DNA of 64,000 bases from Nereocystis luetkeana. Its lineage: Eukaryota; Sar; Phaeophyceae; Laminariales; Laminariaceae. Below, piece after piece: positions 48,474 to 58,222 of this stretch; the first letter of the stretch is position 1; each line of letters opens with the position of its first letter. The stretch is from contig JARUPZ010000036.1 in NCBI GenBank assembly GCA_031213475.1, positions 1,488,001 to 1,552,000 on the forward strand. The letters are read 5' to 3'. Both the position numbers and the translations under genes were made by a program. A model generated the notes under the pieces. It worked only from the letters and a program-made list of their open reading frames with translations. It searched no databases and was not told the DNA's origin.

Positions 48474-48755
48474 GTAGAGCCGAATGGAGTATATGTGGAA
48501 GATTCTGTCCCGCCCCCGCCTACTACTGTAGAGCTTAATGGAGTGCATGTGGATGATTTTCTCCCGCCGCCGCCTACTACTACTGTAGAGATGAATGGAG
48601 TGCATGTGGATGATATTCTCCCGCCTCCGCCTACTACTGTAGAGATTAATGGAGTGCATGTGGATGATATTCTCCCGCCCCCGTCTTCAGCACGAGTAGA
48701 GTTAAAAGGAATAAGTGAAGGGGCTTCTCCCGCCTCCGCGTACAAGAAGAAAAAC
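48474..48755 (+). repeat. In-frame coding minisatellite of 54/57-bp units
   Basis: Four full units and a partial fifth encode VE-NGVHVDDILPPPPTT, differing by one Thr codon in length. All length differences are multiples of three, so the frame was under selection or the array is young. It lies between the protease and pre-integrase parts of the copia element, where a spacer rich in Pro is otherwise found. Confidence 0.9.
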
Positions 48756-48955
48756 AAGTGATGCTTTACGACCCCAGGGCGAGTTTTCCCCCACGCCCAC
48801 TGTAGAACAGTGTGCAGAGCCTACGATATTGGTTCCCCCCTCGATCTCCCCGGTCCCCCCCACGCCTCCTGTTGCTGAACTCGGGATGGCCGTTGCGGTA
48901 ATGGCCCCTAGCAAACGGGAATGTTTAATCGATAAGAGCCCTGTCTTAGAGGTAG

Positions 48956-49090
48956 ACGTCAATACCTTTCATGTCATTGATGCCGATGCCAACGAATCTA
49001 TTACGAGGGCAAGGGCGAAACGAGAGGATGTTGTCCGCGTCACGGGAGAACTGGTTTCCAACGCTGTATGGGTGAAGGCGCCGGAGGCCA
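48956..49090 (+). pseudogene. Degenerate gag-pre-integrase (zinc-binding) domain of the copia element
   Basis: DVNTFHVIDADANESITRAR then VVRVTGELVSNAVW follows the spacing of the copia pre-integrase HHCC domain (FH...AHAN...GEL..C..C). The second His has become Asp, and the two Cys are lost. It is a relic directly upstream of the LINE insertion. Confidence 0.6.
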
Positions 49091-50107
49091 GAGCGCGAGT
49101 TTTGAAGTCGGTGTTCTCGCAGGGCATAATGCTTGCGTTCCCTCGCACCTCGCTGGTGGCATCGCCGCTGGCAGCGGGGGGGCGGGGGGGGGTGACGCAC
49201 TCATGTGTTGCTTGCCTTAGTCATTTGACCATTGACCACGCATCCCTTTCGAGATGGAGCACCGTTCCTACGCCTAATATACACCTCCAACAATTGGGCG
49301 CTCAATACTTTGCTCCAATATATTACATAGAAACGTTTTGCTAATCTTATCCCCTTCCTGTTTGGCCGCTTGTGGCCACCATCTATCTTCTAGGATAGCG
49401 ATCCTTTTTCTCGCTGCTATATAGTGTATCAGACTCCTCCATGTTACATTCGGCTATTTCCCTCATCTACTCTTCTACAGAAACACATCCCGTTCCTCTT
49501 TGTATATTTCACATTCTCCTACAATGTGAAATCTACTCTCCATTGCTTTGCCACTCGGGCACACCTGTGCATCTATTTCCTCCTCCTCCCGGCTGCTGGT
49601 ATACTTCGAAGTACCATTTTCTTCTTTCTGGCATGTCCTGGTCACCTACACGAAAGCGCAGTTTCAGTGTTTTCGCGAAGTTCATTCAATTTGGGCCGTG
49701 CAAACACGGAATCTTTCCTATTCCTTCCCTCAAATCCCTCGTTTATCTCTAGGTGGTTTTTCCGATTCCACCTTGTTTCGTAGCGCTAGCCTTTCCCTTC
49801 TTCCTATCCTTTCTTCTTCATCTGCCTTGTACTTCCCAAACATCCCGGCGGACATCACCTCTTCTTGATTTCCCCCCATATCCTTCAATACGTTCTCAAC
49901 TACGCTACCCCACGTTATTCCAGCTCGCCCTTTCGTGACTTTCTCCCATACAGCTCTATCAACAATTAATTGCTGGCGACCTCTTGTTTGGCACGTCTCC
50001 TACTTGATGTTGCCAGTTCAACTTTCGCGTACCTCTATTTGTCTTGAGTGGGTTCATTCCCAGTTCTGCTCTAATTACTGAAATAGTAGTCGTAATTGAG
50101 CATCTAA

Positions 50108-50128
50108 GGGTTAGGGTTAGGGTTAGGG
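50108..50128 (+). repeat. Interstitial telomere-type array, (GGGTTA)n, about 3.5 units
   Basis: Four GGGTTAGGG-phased units sit exactly between the left target duplication (ATCTAAGG, 50102-50109) and the SINE head. The homologous position on the other side of the SINE lacks them. Confidence 0.9.
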
Positions 50129-50380
50129 TCCGGTCGCCCCGGTGGTTCAAGTGGTTAACCTCGAATTCTACTTGTTTGAGTCCTGGGTTCGAGCCCCAGG
50201 TGGGTCGGACCTTTGACTTTATTTGCAAAAATCAAAATAAAAAAGGATTCAATTGTTGAGAGCGCCTTGCAGCGTGGGTAGGCACACTTCGATGCGAGTC
50301 GACGAGGGAAGAAAAGGCTGAACTCTTCTCGCGATAAAAATGAAGGCACGTACCGTAGCGGGAAGTGAGCGGGAAGAGCC

Positions 50381-50574
50381 TGTTCGAATATGCTTGTTCA
50401 GTATTTTGACGGTTTCATGACTCTTCGGTATATTGGCTTATCATGAATTATTTGGTGGTTCCTTCTGTGGGTGTACGTGATACCCACACGACCACTTCCA
50501 TCTGTATCTACTCTGCCGGGAGAATAATACTAAAAGCTGACGCATCATCTTTCTTCGCCTGGGACTTATCAACA
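50381..50574 (+). repeat. 5' LTR of the small LTR element
   Basis: TGTTCGAATATGC...GGGACTTATCAACA, preceded by GAGCC. Confidence 0.9.
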
Positions 50575-50607
50575 CTTTAGAGTTCGCAACGTTGAGAACC
50601 TAGGCTC

Positions 50608-51021
50608 ATGGGTGACGAAGTAGAAGATCTTCGGATGCTGGTATTAGAGCAGGGCCTCGCCCTCGAGGGGCTGCAGCGGGCGGCCGCAGACGCAGAGGAG
50701 CGTCGACGGTCGATTCACGCGGAGATCCTCGAGATGATGGCACAGATGGGGTCCGGTAGACAGCAACAGCTATCTACCGCAGTTGGAGCAGGGAGTAATG
50801 CTTCAACGCCAGCGTCGGAACACTCCGACGTTGGCAACGGGAGCCGGGAGGGGGAACGCGCTTCCGCGGAAGATGTCCACCTGGGTGGAAAAGGGTGCGG
50901 AAGCTGTGTTGGTGCTCTCGGAGTATGCCAGAGACATGACGGCGTGCTAACTGAAGGAGAAAAAGCCCTGCGGTGGAAGCATAACCGTAGGCGCCTCCGT
51001 GGGGAGTGGCACGGAGGATAA
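50608..51021 (+). CDS. Gag-like coiled-coil frame of the small LTR element
   Basis: The first ATG after the LTR (34 bases downstream) opens a 137-codon frame. Residues 1-48 (DEVEDLRMLVLEQGLALEGL, RAAADAEERRRS, AEILEMMAQM) show heptad spacing typical of a coiled coil, as found at the N-terminus of many retrotransposon Gag proteins. The rest is Gly/Ser-rich and then basic, without a zinc knuckle. Position and start context suggest a remnant or minimal Gag. It may still be translated, since the frame is intact, but enzyme functions are missing. Confidence 0.45.
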   Translation: MGDEVEDLRMLVLEQGLALEGLQRAAADAEERRRSIHAEILEMMAQMGSGRQQQLSTAVGAGSNASTPASEHSDVGNGSREGERASAEDVHLGGKGCGSCVGALGVCQRHDGVLTEGEKALRWKHNRRRLRGEWHGG

Positions 51022-52091
51022 CAAGTCGTGCGAAATTGTACGTGCGCACCCCACTCAGGGACATTGTGGTGGGGCTAGGAGCTGTGGCGATGGAAGACTA
51101 ATCTGCACATTTTCGCGTGAAGTCGCACGGTGAGCCAGGCCGTGTGCACCCGGTCACCCATGTGGCATGGTCGGGAAAGCCGCGTACGAGATGCGCGCAC
51201 TCGACTGCGGTGCGGTAGTGGTCGAGGGAGTGGACGTGGGGGGAATCGGGTGCTGCTGCAGCAGTACTATTAGCAACGAAGGAGAACACGTCTGCATCGG
51301 CAACAAGTCGCGTGACACAGCAGTCGCGTGCACACGACGACAGCAGCAGCAGAACAGCAGCAGCGGGAGGTCAGGAACAGCAGCAGCAGCCGCGGAAGGT
51401 CAGCAGCAGCAGCAGCAGCGGGGGGTCGTGGATGGGGCAAGCGTGGTTGGATCGTCCGCTGGATCCCTTTGAGGGTCCAGCAACACGCGGGGCGAGGGGA
51501 TAGCGTCTGCACTCGTAATGGTGGGGTCTTCGATCCGCTGTTACATCGTGAGGTTTTTTTCTTTTTTTTCACGACGAGGGTAGAAAATCGTAAATTGATT
51601 CGTAGTACGTACTGGTACGAGTACGTATGAAATGTGGGATGAAATTCATAGTGGATGGCACGTACGCAAGTATCGTTTGGACTTATTTTTCTGGATGATA
51701 CACATGCATACCCCCCGTCCCCCACCTGGTAGTTGAAAAGCCGTATTTTTGTGTTTTGGTTAGAAATGTTACTGCCGCATATATCCACAGCGCTTCGTTG
51801 CGCTCCGTGTTCGATGTGGGCAGGCCCAGACGAGCAACTGGACAAACACATTACGTTAATATCGCATTTTTCAAAGGTTTGGAGGGAGTCGGTGTCAAGG
51901 GTGTATTTATGATGCGGGAAGGTCGTGCAATGGACGGACAGGTATCTCGTCAGCTTGAGCCTTTTTAGTGACGTGGCAACTTCGCGGGCGGGAGGTTATG
52001 TCTTTAGTCTCTCTGGTGGGTATTCGTGGGAGTAGTTTTCTCTTGCGATTGTATACATCTGTCGTCGGTCGAAATACGTTTTTGATCGTAC
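51022..52091 (+). other. Interior of the small LTR element, CAG-rich, no domain recognised
   Basis: CAG/AGC runs at 51345-51420 and short frames on both strands. No pol motif was found. Confidence 0.5.
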
Positions 52092-52650
52092 AAATGGAGA
52101 TACCCTGGTATGTCATTTTCGACTGGGTTTAGATTCGTTCCGGGTAAAGAAAGTCGTATTCGATATCTACCGTTGCGACGTGTAAGGGAATACTAAATTA
52201 TACCTGGTACCTGGTATGGCGGTTATCATTCTTGCTGGGTAAGTGGTAAATGATATGTGTATCGTTTATCACTGGTTACGGAGATCAGGATGGTATGGAT
52301 TATATTTTGTATCCCGGGAGAGTCGTGAATGGTACGAAGAAGGTATAGTATCGTCTACTATTGTAGGTTCATCAAATGGAGATGTGTCATTTTCGACTAG
52401 GTGTGGATTCGTTCCGTTTAATAAGTCGTGTATGATAAAAATCCGTTTGCGACGTGTTAGGGATACAATTATATGGTAATCATCGTTTTCTTCCCGGGTA
52501 AGTGGTAGATGATATGTAGGATATGTATAATTTGCCACTGGATACGGGTTTCTGGATGATCGTACGGAGTATATATACTTTTTATCCCTGGAAAGTCGAA
52601 AAGGGTAGGGAGGCCATTTTGATAGGTATAATATCGTCTACTCGACGGTA
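52092..52650. repeat. Imperfect tandem duplication of about 280 bp inside the small LTR element
   Basis: CAAATGGAGAT...TGTCATTTTCGACT, then GATTCGTTCC, GCGACGTGT and GGGTAAGTGGTA-ATGATATG occur in both halves (from about 52092 and about 52374). The first half carries TACCCTGGTA (52101-52110) and TACCTGGTACCTGGTA (52201-52216), where the second half has none and a plain TA, respectively. Confidence 0.8.
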
Positions 52651-53505
52651 TACGTAGCTTCTTTTTTGTCTGGAGTTTTGCAATGTAATTTCATGTTCAA
52701 ATCAAACAGTCTAAGATCTTATGGAGATATAGACAGGACCAGAAGGTGACTGGTGGAACTGATATTTATTGATTTGTCGGATTGGCGAATGAAGAGTACG
52801 TGGTGGGTGCGCATCTTGAGCAGGGGTGTTCCGCAGATAGATGCGGTGTTGGTGGATACTGATTTTATTGGGTCTTTCAGGAATCTGTCTTTGTGCTGTC
52901 TAGTGGTGACAGAACAAGGGAGGGTATGCATATTCATGATGATTGGTTGTTCTATCACCATTGTTTTTTCGAACTTGATGGGAGATGAAAATCTTGTTCG
53001 CGAGTTGGGAGATGAAATATTGTGGGTATACCAGTATGATTATTCATGATTGAGGGTGATGAAAATCTCGGTACACGAGTAGGAAGAAGGCGAATTATTT
53101 CAGGGAACAAGGATAGCTAGTGAACTGAACCAGGAACAGGGAGTGTTGTTCTTTTTGGTTCTGACACGAACGGATATTGTTTCGGGAATAATAGTACGCG
53201 CCGGGCAAACTCTATAGGGAAAGATAGTTTATGGCGGGAGTAGTTGGCACAGGGAGACTTGTTTCCCGGGGGAACGGAGTCCCTCTCATGCGCTATATAA
53301 TTTATCTATCGCTTTAGTTTTTGTTTTTACGGCATTGAACTGTTGCAAAGGAGATCTGCAATAGGTTCATACGGGAGGGAGGGGTTTTTGCTTGTAAGGC
53401 ACAGGTTTCCTCTTGAAATATTTTAGTTGGTGTTTGATCATGGAGATGAGTTTTATTCGGTTATCTTGAACTGTCGTTGCTGTTTCGCTGAAAAAGCAGG
53501 GAGTG

Positions 53506-53698
53506 TGTTCGAATATGCTTGTTCAGTATTTTGACGGTTTCATGACTCTTCGGTGTATTGGCTTATTATGAATTACTTGGTGGTTCCTTCTGTGGGTGTA
53601 CGTGATACCCACACGACCACTTCCATCTGTATCTACTCTGCCGGGAGAATGATACTAAAAGCTGACGCATCATCTTTCTTCGCCTGGGACAATCAACA
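53506..53698 (+). repeat. 3' LTR of the small LTR element
   Basis: Same ends as the 5' LTR, followed by the GAGCC duplication. Confidence 0.9.
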
Positions 53699-54449
53699 GA
53701 GCCTGCTATGTGACCCCGGATCTGAGTTCCGAGTTGGAAGGAGGGAGAGAAGAAGTTGTGCGAAGATAATAAATGGGATGAGCAAAAAAATAAAATATAA
53801 AAATCTAAGGATTTCTTTAGCTACTGTCGTCTGTACTGTTTCCAACTGTTTTACGAGTTTCGCGTTCCCTTCCCATACGTCTCCTGCATAATATCCTAGC
53901 TTTAGTACTATCACATTCATCAGGATATATCCCTTAATCCTGGTGTCAGGGTGCGAGTCTGTTAGGATCGTATCCATCTTGCCTACGTGTGCTTTACCCT
54001 TTTATATTACGTTTGCTATATGTGTATCCCAAGAGCAGTCTTTTGATATCTCTACGCCAAGGTACGTATACTGGTCTAGAATCGGCAATTCATCTTTTCC
54101 CCCACCGCAGCCACCGCCGCCTGCTGAGATGGTTTTATCACGCACTTGGGTGTGTGTCCGATGTTGGTTTTGATGTTGTGTTTAATAGTAGTTGTATATG
54201 TTGCTTTGGCTAGAATGGAGAAGTAGGGTTGCGTTGAATCAAATTGGGTGGATATACGAGAGTGTTTTAAAAGGGATCATTATTTGATTGGGGAATCTTT
54301 TGAGGTACAAAGAAAATGCGGATTGGAGGAGGTGATTAGTATCACGTCCGAGTGAGGAACATTTTACGTGACAGATGGATAATCTGAACATTGTTGACGT
54401 AAGCGTGGGAGTATTTGTGTAATTTGCGTTTTTAAGAGTTTTGGTATTA

Positions 54450-54562
54450 TTACGGGAGACCATAGTTAACAGGACCTATGGTATACATAAAAAACTATAC
54501 CAGGGTATGTTTAACCATTTTTACTAACAATATTTGGTCCTGTTAACTATGGCCCCCCGTAA
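54450..54562 (-). mobile_element. TA-flanked MITE, copy 12, inside the copia element
   Basis: TTACGGGAGACCATAG...CTATGGCCCCCCGTAA with TA on both sides (54448 and 54563). It carries TACCAGGGTA (54498-54507) where copies 1 and 10 have a plain TA. Confidence 0.92.
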
Positions 54563-54898
54563 TATTCATTTCACAGATATAGTTTGGGGTTAACAGGTAG
54601 GAAGATTTTGTTGTTATTGGTTAAAAGACTGTCGTTTTAAATTGGCAGTTTAATAAGGTTTGGGTTCTGAGACTGAGAACCTTTATAATTGTCGTTTTAC
54701 CTGGCAATGGTGATGATATACCGACGTTCTTAAAAGGGATTGTCCAGCATGGGGGCTCTTGTAGTTCAAGCATGTTGTTTGGTTTCATTTGGCTTTGGTT
54801 TATTTTATTCCCGTGCTGTCAGGGGGCTTCCCACGCGTTGTTTCCCTTCTTATATATATATGAATGGGTTTAATATGCCGTACACCGAGCAGGGGGGC

Positions 54899-55178
54899 TG
54901 TTGAGTATGCTCGGAGTACTGCTGTATGTATCGCACAGTCTTGTGCGGTGGAATACGTATATTTATGGTAGGAAGGCTTGTTTATGCCGGGGGGATTATG
55001 GTACAGGGTGGAACCGTCACTGCGACGAACGACCGGCGTCAGAGGTGGGCACGTTTTCACTCTCGCTCTCCTCGTTCGTCCGATATAATCCAACACGAGA
55101 GTCCTTCCAAAAACCATCATGAGTTATGTTTACCTCAACTAACTGCGTAAGGCCTGTCACGCCCCAGAGTACCAATCA
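54899..55178 (+). repeat. 3' LTR of the copia element
   Basis: 280 bp starting TGTTGAGTATG after a polypurine tract and ending ACCAATCA before CTCCT. Confidence 0.88.
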
Positions 55179-55627
55179 CTCCTGTTGCGGGGTAGGTTCA
55201 TCCTATTCGGTCGACACCAAAGACCCCGTCTTCTCTGCCTTACGGTGTATGGTCGCCCGACGTGCACAGCAGCGTAACAGGCTCGCGACGCTCGTTTCGC
55301 GACCATATACTAGCCTATGAATCTCAACAGTTGTGCGCAAAACTCGTGCTTTCATACGTAAAATAGCCCGAATCGGAATTTCGACACTCGTTTCTGACAC
55401 GCCCAACCCTCAACACACAAGCAACGGCGGAGCATGACACCCGCCACCCCAGCTCATATTCCCCATACCCTTGCCGCCATGAGCTGCCAAAAGCCGCGGA
55501 GGATGCGGCCTCTCCCGTTTCGGCCAAAGGAGAAGAGGTCCAATCTGGGTGCTGGCATCGAAAACTGAATATTTTTACAATCACGAGCAAGCATACATGT
55601 CGGTTGACGGCACATGTACCCCTTGGC

Positions 55628-56025
55628 GGGCAGTCGTTAAGGACATCCCAATGCTCAAAACGATTATATTTCAGAGAAGGCTTGACGGGCCGAAGGTAGG
55701 CCAGACGGGGCAAAGGTAGGCCGTCAACCAAAATATTTGGCCACGAGACTGTGATAAGTCAAGTATGGCCCACTCAACTAGTCCAACTCACAGCTGACAT
55801 TTTTATGAAAAAGTTTGTGTAATAAAAGAGCACAGCTCATCCGACCACAGCTGTCAAGGACATCCCAATGGTGATAACTATCATATTTTAGAAGGGGGTT
55901 TGACGGACCACGCGTAGGCCTGACGGGGCAAACGTAAGCCGTCAAACAAATTCTTCGGCCACGAGGCTGTTATAAATCAAATATCGACCACTCAACTGGT
56001 CCCACTCACAGCCGACGTACTCACA
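55628..56025. repeat. Two tandem copies of about 180 bp, period about 220 bp
   Basis: AAGGACATCCCAATG, then TTGACGG..C, GACGGGGCAAA-GTA-GCCGTC, GGCCACGAG-CTGT and CACTCAACT-GTCC-ACTCAC occur in order in 55628-55805 and again in 55850-56025. Confidence 0.85.
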
Positions 56026-57384
56026 CTCGGCCAGCCGGCAGCCAGGACACGGCGCGAGCACGCCCGAGGCCGTCCCCGACACAGTCGGGATCGGGGGTCA
56101 CGATGAGGCAGCTTCGTCCCGTGGTGTGAACCTCATCCCGCGCTAGCACGAACAACACAAAAAAATACGTCCTAGAAACCCTGAGAAGCGGTGAGAGCAC
56201 AGGGCCAACACCATCGTACTTATATATATAGAGGAATGGATCCCACATGCGGCGTGATTATTTAGACTGCGCTGGATCTGAAACATAAGACGCGTTTGGA
56301 TTACGAGTACAGCAACAGTAGTAGATCGTTGGTGAGACAAGCTACTTGGCAATTATTCGTAGCGTGCGTGTGCAGTTATATGTACCTGGTAAGCGTGTGG
56401 ATGTGTGGATACTGCCGTTTGACTGATAGAAGGACGTACTCGTGGGAACTACCGGTGCCCTGGTGTGTGGTATTGGGAGTGAGGATGTGCGGATACTGAC
56501 AGTTGTTGTTTGGTTGATAGAAATACGTGCTCGTAGGAACGGCCGGTATGTGATGTTCAGTTGGGAGTCGCAGCGGCAAGCAATAAGGAGGGGTGATAAG
56601 TCATCGAGGAAAGCTGGTGTTCGTGCCGTCGTCTGCCGTGGGTTTACGGATTGCGAAATGTGTGGTGTCGTCGTCGTTCTATTGATAAGTAAGTTTAGCA
56701 TGTTCCTTGTTTGAGAGCAAGCGTTCGTGTAGGCGTGTGAGCAATGATTGGTCATTGATGTAGACTGGTGTTTGACTGTCGTCTGGGTGGGTGTAAGGAC
56801 GGCGATATGTGTGGCGTCGTCGTCCCTGTGTACTGTCCGTAACATATATATATCCAAGTTTCTTGTCTCAGCTATCCGTTATTGTACGCGTTTGTCAGCT
56901 GCTGTAGGTGCCACCAGGGGATATAAACGTATGTGAGGAAAAAAGATAGAACCACCGTTGTGTTGAGTTGGGTGTTTCAAGGGCCATAACAGTATAAGCC
57001 GAAGGGAGGCTTGTCGAGGCGGAGACCAATGCCGAAACAGGGTGGCAGTTCGTCGTATCGTTCGACTGAGGTATGCGTTGCCATCGTCTGTAGATTAGGT
57101 GAAGGTCTGGGTGGTCGTCGTCGCTGATTACGCCACTATGTGCCGGGATCAATGTGCATCGCCATCGGCTTCATCGTGCAGGTCCTGGCGGAGAGGAGTG
57201 CTTAGAAAAACCGATCTAAGTGTTGCACGGTACAAACGTGCAGTAGGACCAAATGCAGCGGTCAGACGACAACATGTTTTTGATTCTGCGAAAAAAAAAC
57301 GAAGTGGGCATCAAAGCTCAACAACTCTATTTTCAATATAAGTGGGCGCCAGGGCTATCTATATAAAATGAATAGGTACTGCTG
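56026..57384. other. No supported gene; short GTCGTC/GTGTGG repeats
   Basis: Units of about 85 bp (GTGTGGATACTG-CGTTTGACTG...) repeat near 56395-56560, which opens a 171-codon antisense frame (56342-56857) with no family character. TACCTGGTA at 56383. Confidence 0.35.
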
Positions 57385-57528
57385 TTAGGAGGCCTTCCAG
57401 CCACCCTGGTCCCAGGCACCCCACCGGTAAGGGTACCAAGAGCAGCTCATCTGCATGATATTGGCCAGCGGAAACACCAATAGGGCAGCAAAACACAGAG
57501 CCAGGAGCGTAATTCGGGCAGGTCCCAT
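57385..57528 (-). CDS. Putative 47-residue secreted or membrane-anchored peptide
   Basis: The minus-strand ATG (57526-57528) opens MGPARITLLALCFAALLVFP, a textbook signal peptide or anchor (short polar start, hydrophobic core, Ala/Pro end). It is followed by a Met/Cys segment and an aromatic tail WYPYRWGAWDQGGW before TAA at 57385-57387. The frame also extends upstream without an ATG. No family was recognised. It could be a small secreted peptide, a first exon read into intron, or chance. No regulatory signal is visible. Confidence 0.25.
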   Translation of the reverse strand: MGPARITLLALCFAALLVFPLANIMQMSCSWYPYRWGAWDQGGWKAS

Positions 57529-57670
57529 TTGTGACACTAGGCGCGCGCAGCAGCCGCGACTGTGCTGGGTGCCGGGGTGGACTTGTGGACTATAGTAATA
57601 CAACATGCCTTGTTTGTTCTTCTGCTGCTGCTGTTGTTGATGTCTCTTGCCTCAAGGCGCTTTTGATTGT

Positions 57671-58175
57671 CCGCGTGATAGAAACGGATACAGGTAGTAT
57701 GTCTCTAATACGTAGAATTTATTTTCTGAGAATTTTGATGAATAATGCAGACAGAAAAGTGCAGGCAGAAGCAAATATTCAATCAAGTATAAAAACGGCT
57801 TCGGCTATCTGGCAAAGCTTTAAGGGGCCCTATCACTTTGGTTAAAATTGGAAAACTCACGTTCGCTTGAAATAATAAAAGGGATGGAACAAAAACAAAA
57901 AGCGAGTCTGGCGTTCATATCACCATTATTCCACGTGATAGAAACGGATACCGGTAGTATGTCTCTATACTACTACGCAAAATATATTTTCTGAGAATTT
58001 TCTGAATAGTGCAGACAGAAGCAAATATTCAATCAAGTATAAAAACGGCTTCGGCTATCTGGCAAGGGACCCCTATCACTTTGGTCAAAACTAAAAAACT
58101 CACGTCCGCTTGGAATAATAAAGGGGATTGAACATAAACAAAAAAAGCGAGTCTGGCGTTCATATCACCATGGGG
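57671..58175. repeat. Two tandem copies of about 250 bp
   Basis: CGTGATAGAAACGGATAC then TCAAGTATAAAAACGGCTTC and GCGAGTCTGGCGTTCATATC are shared by 57678-57926 and 57933-58172, with small indels including a CTTTAAG-containing difference after GGCAA. Confidence 0.9.
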
Positions 58176-58222
58176 GTACTGCTGCAGGTTCTTTCAAATT
58201 TGTTTGGGCCTAAAGTTACACC

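Larger units (their letters stand above)
50381..53698 (+). mobile_element. Small non-autonomous LTR retrotransposon
   Basis: LTRs at 50381-50574 (194 bp) and 53506-53698 (193 bp) begin TGTTCGAATATGC and end ATCAACA. A 5-bp duplication GAGCC flanks the element (50376-50380 and 53699-53703). GAAAAAGCAGGGAG (about 53490) is a polypurine tract before the 3' LTR. The 2.9-kb interior has only a gag-like frame, CAG-rich DNA and a tandem duplication; no protease, integrase or reverse transcriptase is visible. The LTRs differ by about 3% by eye, so this is the youngest retroelement of the nest. It must borrow proteins from a relative. Confidence 0.9.
50130..53802 (+). mobile_element. SINE family A, copy e, inserted in the LINE and split by an LTR element
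   Basis: The head and body run 50130-50380, with the remainder (TGCTATGTGACCCCGGATC to the A-rich end) at 53704-53802. An 8-bp duplication ATCTAAGG (50102-50109 and 53803-53810) flanks the SINE. The head is GGTCGCCCCGGTGGTTCAAG with B-box GGGTTCGAGCCCC. It is interrupted by the 3.3-kb LTR element at GAGCC. Confidence 0.9.
49176..54200 (-). pseudogene. LINE (family 1) relic on the minus strand, split by a SINE
   Basis: The 5' part is 53811 to about 54200: KDELPILDQYTYLGVEISKD, WDTHIANVI, then GKMDTILTDSHPDTRIKGYI, VWEGNAKLVKQLETVQTT and VAKEIL. This is the post-palm region of a LINE reverse transcriptase. The 3' part is 49176-50101: VIRAELGMNPLKTNRGTRKL, then in other frames GNQEEVMSAGMFGKYKAD, PERRKWY and a C-terminal RKGC..NGQ block followed by a C-rich tail. 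Between them lie SINE copy e and the small LTR element. Stops and frame changes show it is dead. Palm and endonuclease are absent (5' truncation inside the copia element). The upper boundary is uncertain by about 80 bp. Confidence 0.75.
47201..55178 (+). mobile_element. Ty1/copia-type LTR retrotransposon, defective, with nested insertions
   Basis: Direct long terminal repeats (47201-47475 and 54899-55178) begin TGTTGAGTATG and end ATCA. A 5-bp duplication CTCCT flanks the whole element (47196-47200 and 55179-55183). GAGCAGGGGGGC just before the 3' LTR is a polypurine tract. A copia protease and gag-pre-integrase region lie at 48072-49090; integrase, reverse transcriptase and RNase H are not visible. 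A LINE, a SINE, a small LTR element and a MITE are inserted inside. The two LTRs differ by roughly 10% by eye, so the insertion is old. The primer-binding site is not obvious at 47476. Confidence 0.9.

Noticed and set aside
49424-49868. Plus-strand frames of 103-119 codons
   Set aside because: They are antisense shadows of the minus-strand LINE C-terminal region.
50108-50128. True telomere or chromosome fusion point
   Set aside because: Only about 3.5 units, bounded by a SINE and its target duplication; better explained as filler at an insertion junction.
50130-50215. tRNA gene at the SINE head (also 23225-23304, 35345-35424, 58223-58310, 29234-29300)
   Set aside because: A- and B-box-like sequences are present, but no complete cloverleaf, and each is joined to a repeated SINE body.
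56342-56857. 171-codon minus-strand open frame
   Set aside because: Thr/Ser/Ile-rich and produced by imperfect repeats of about 85 bp; no domain and no splice logic.
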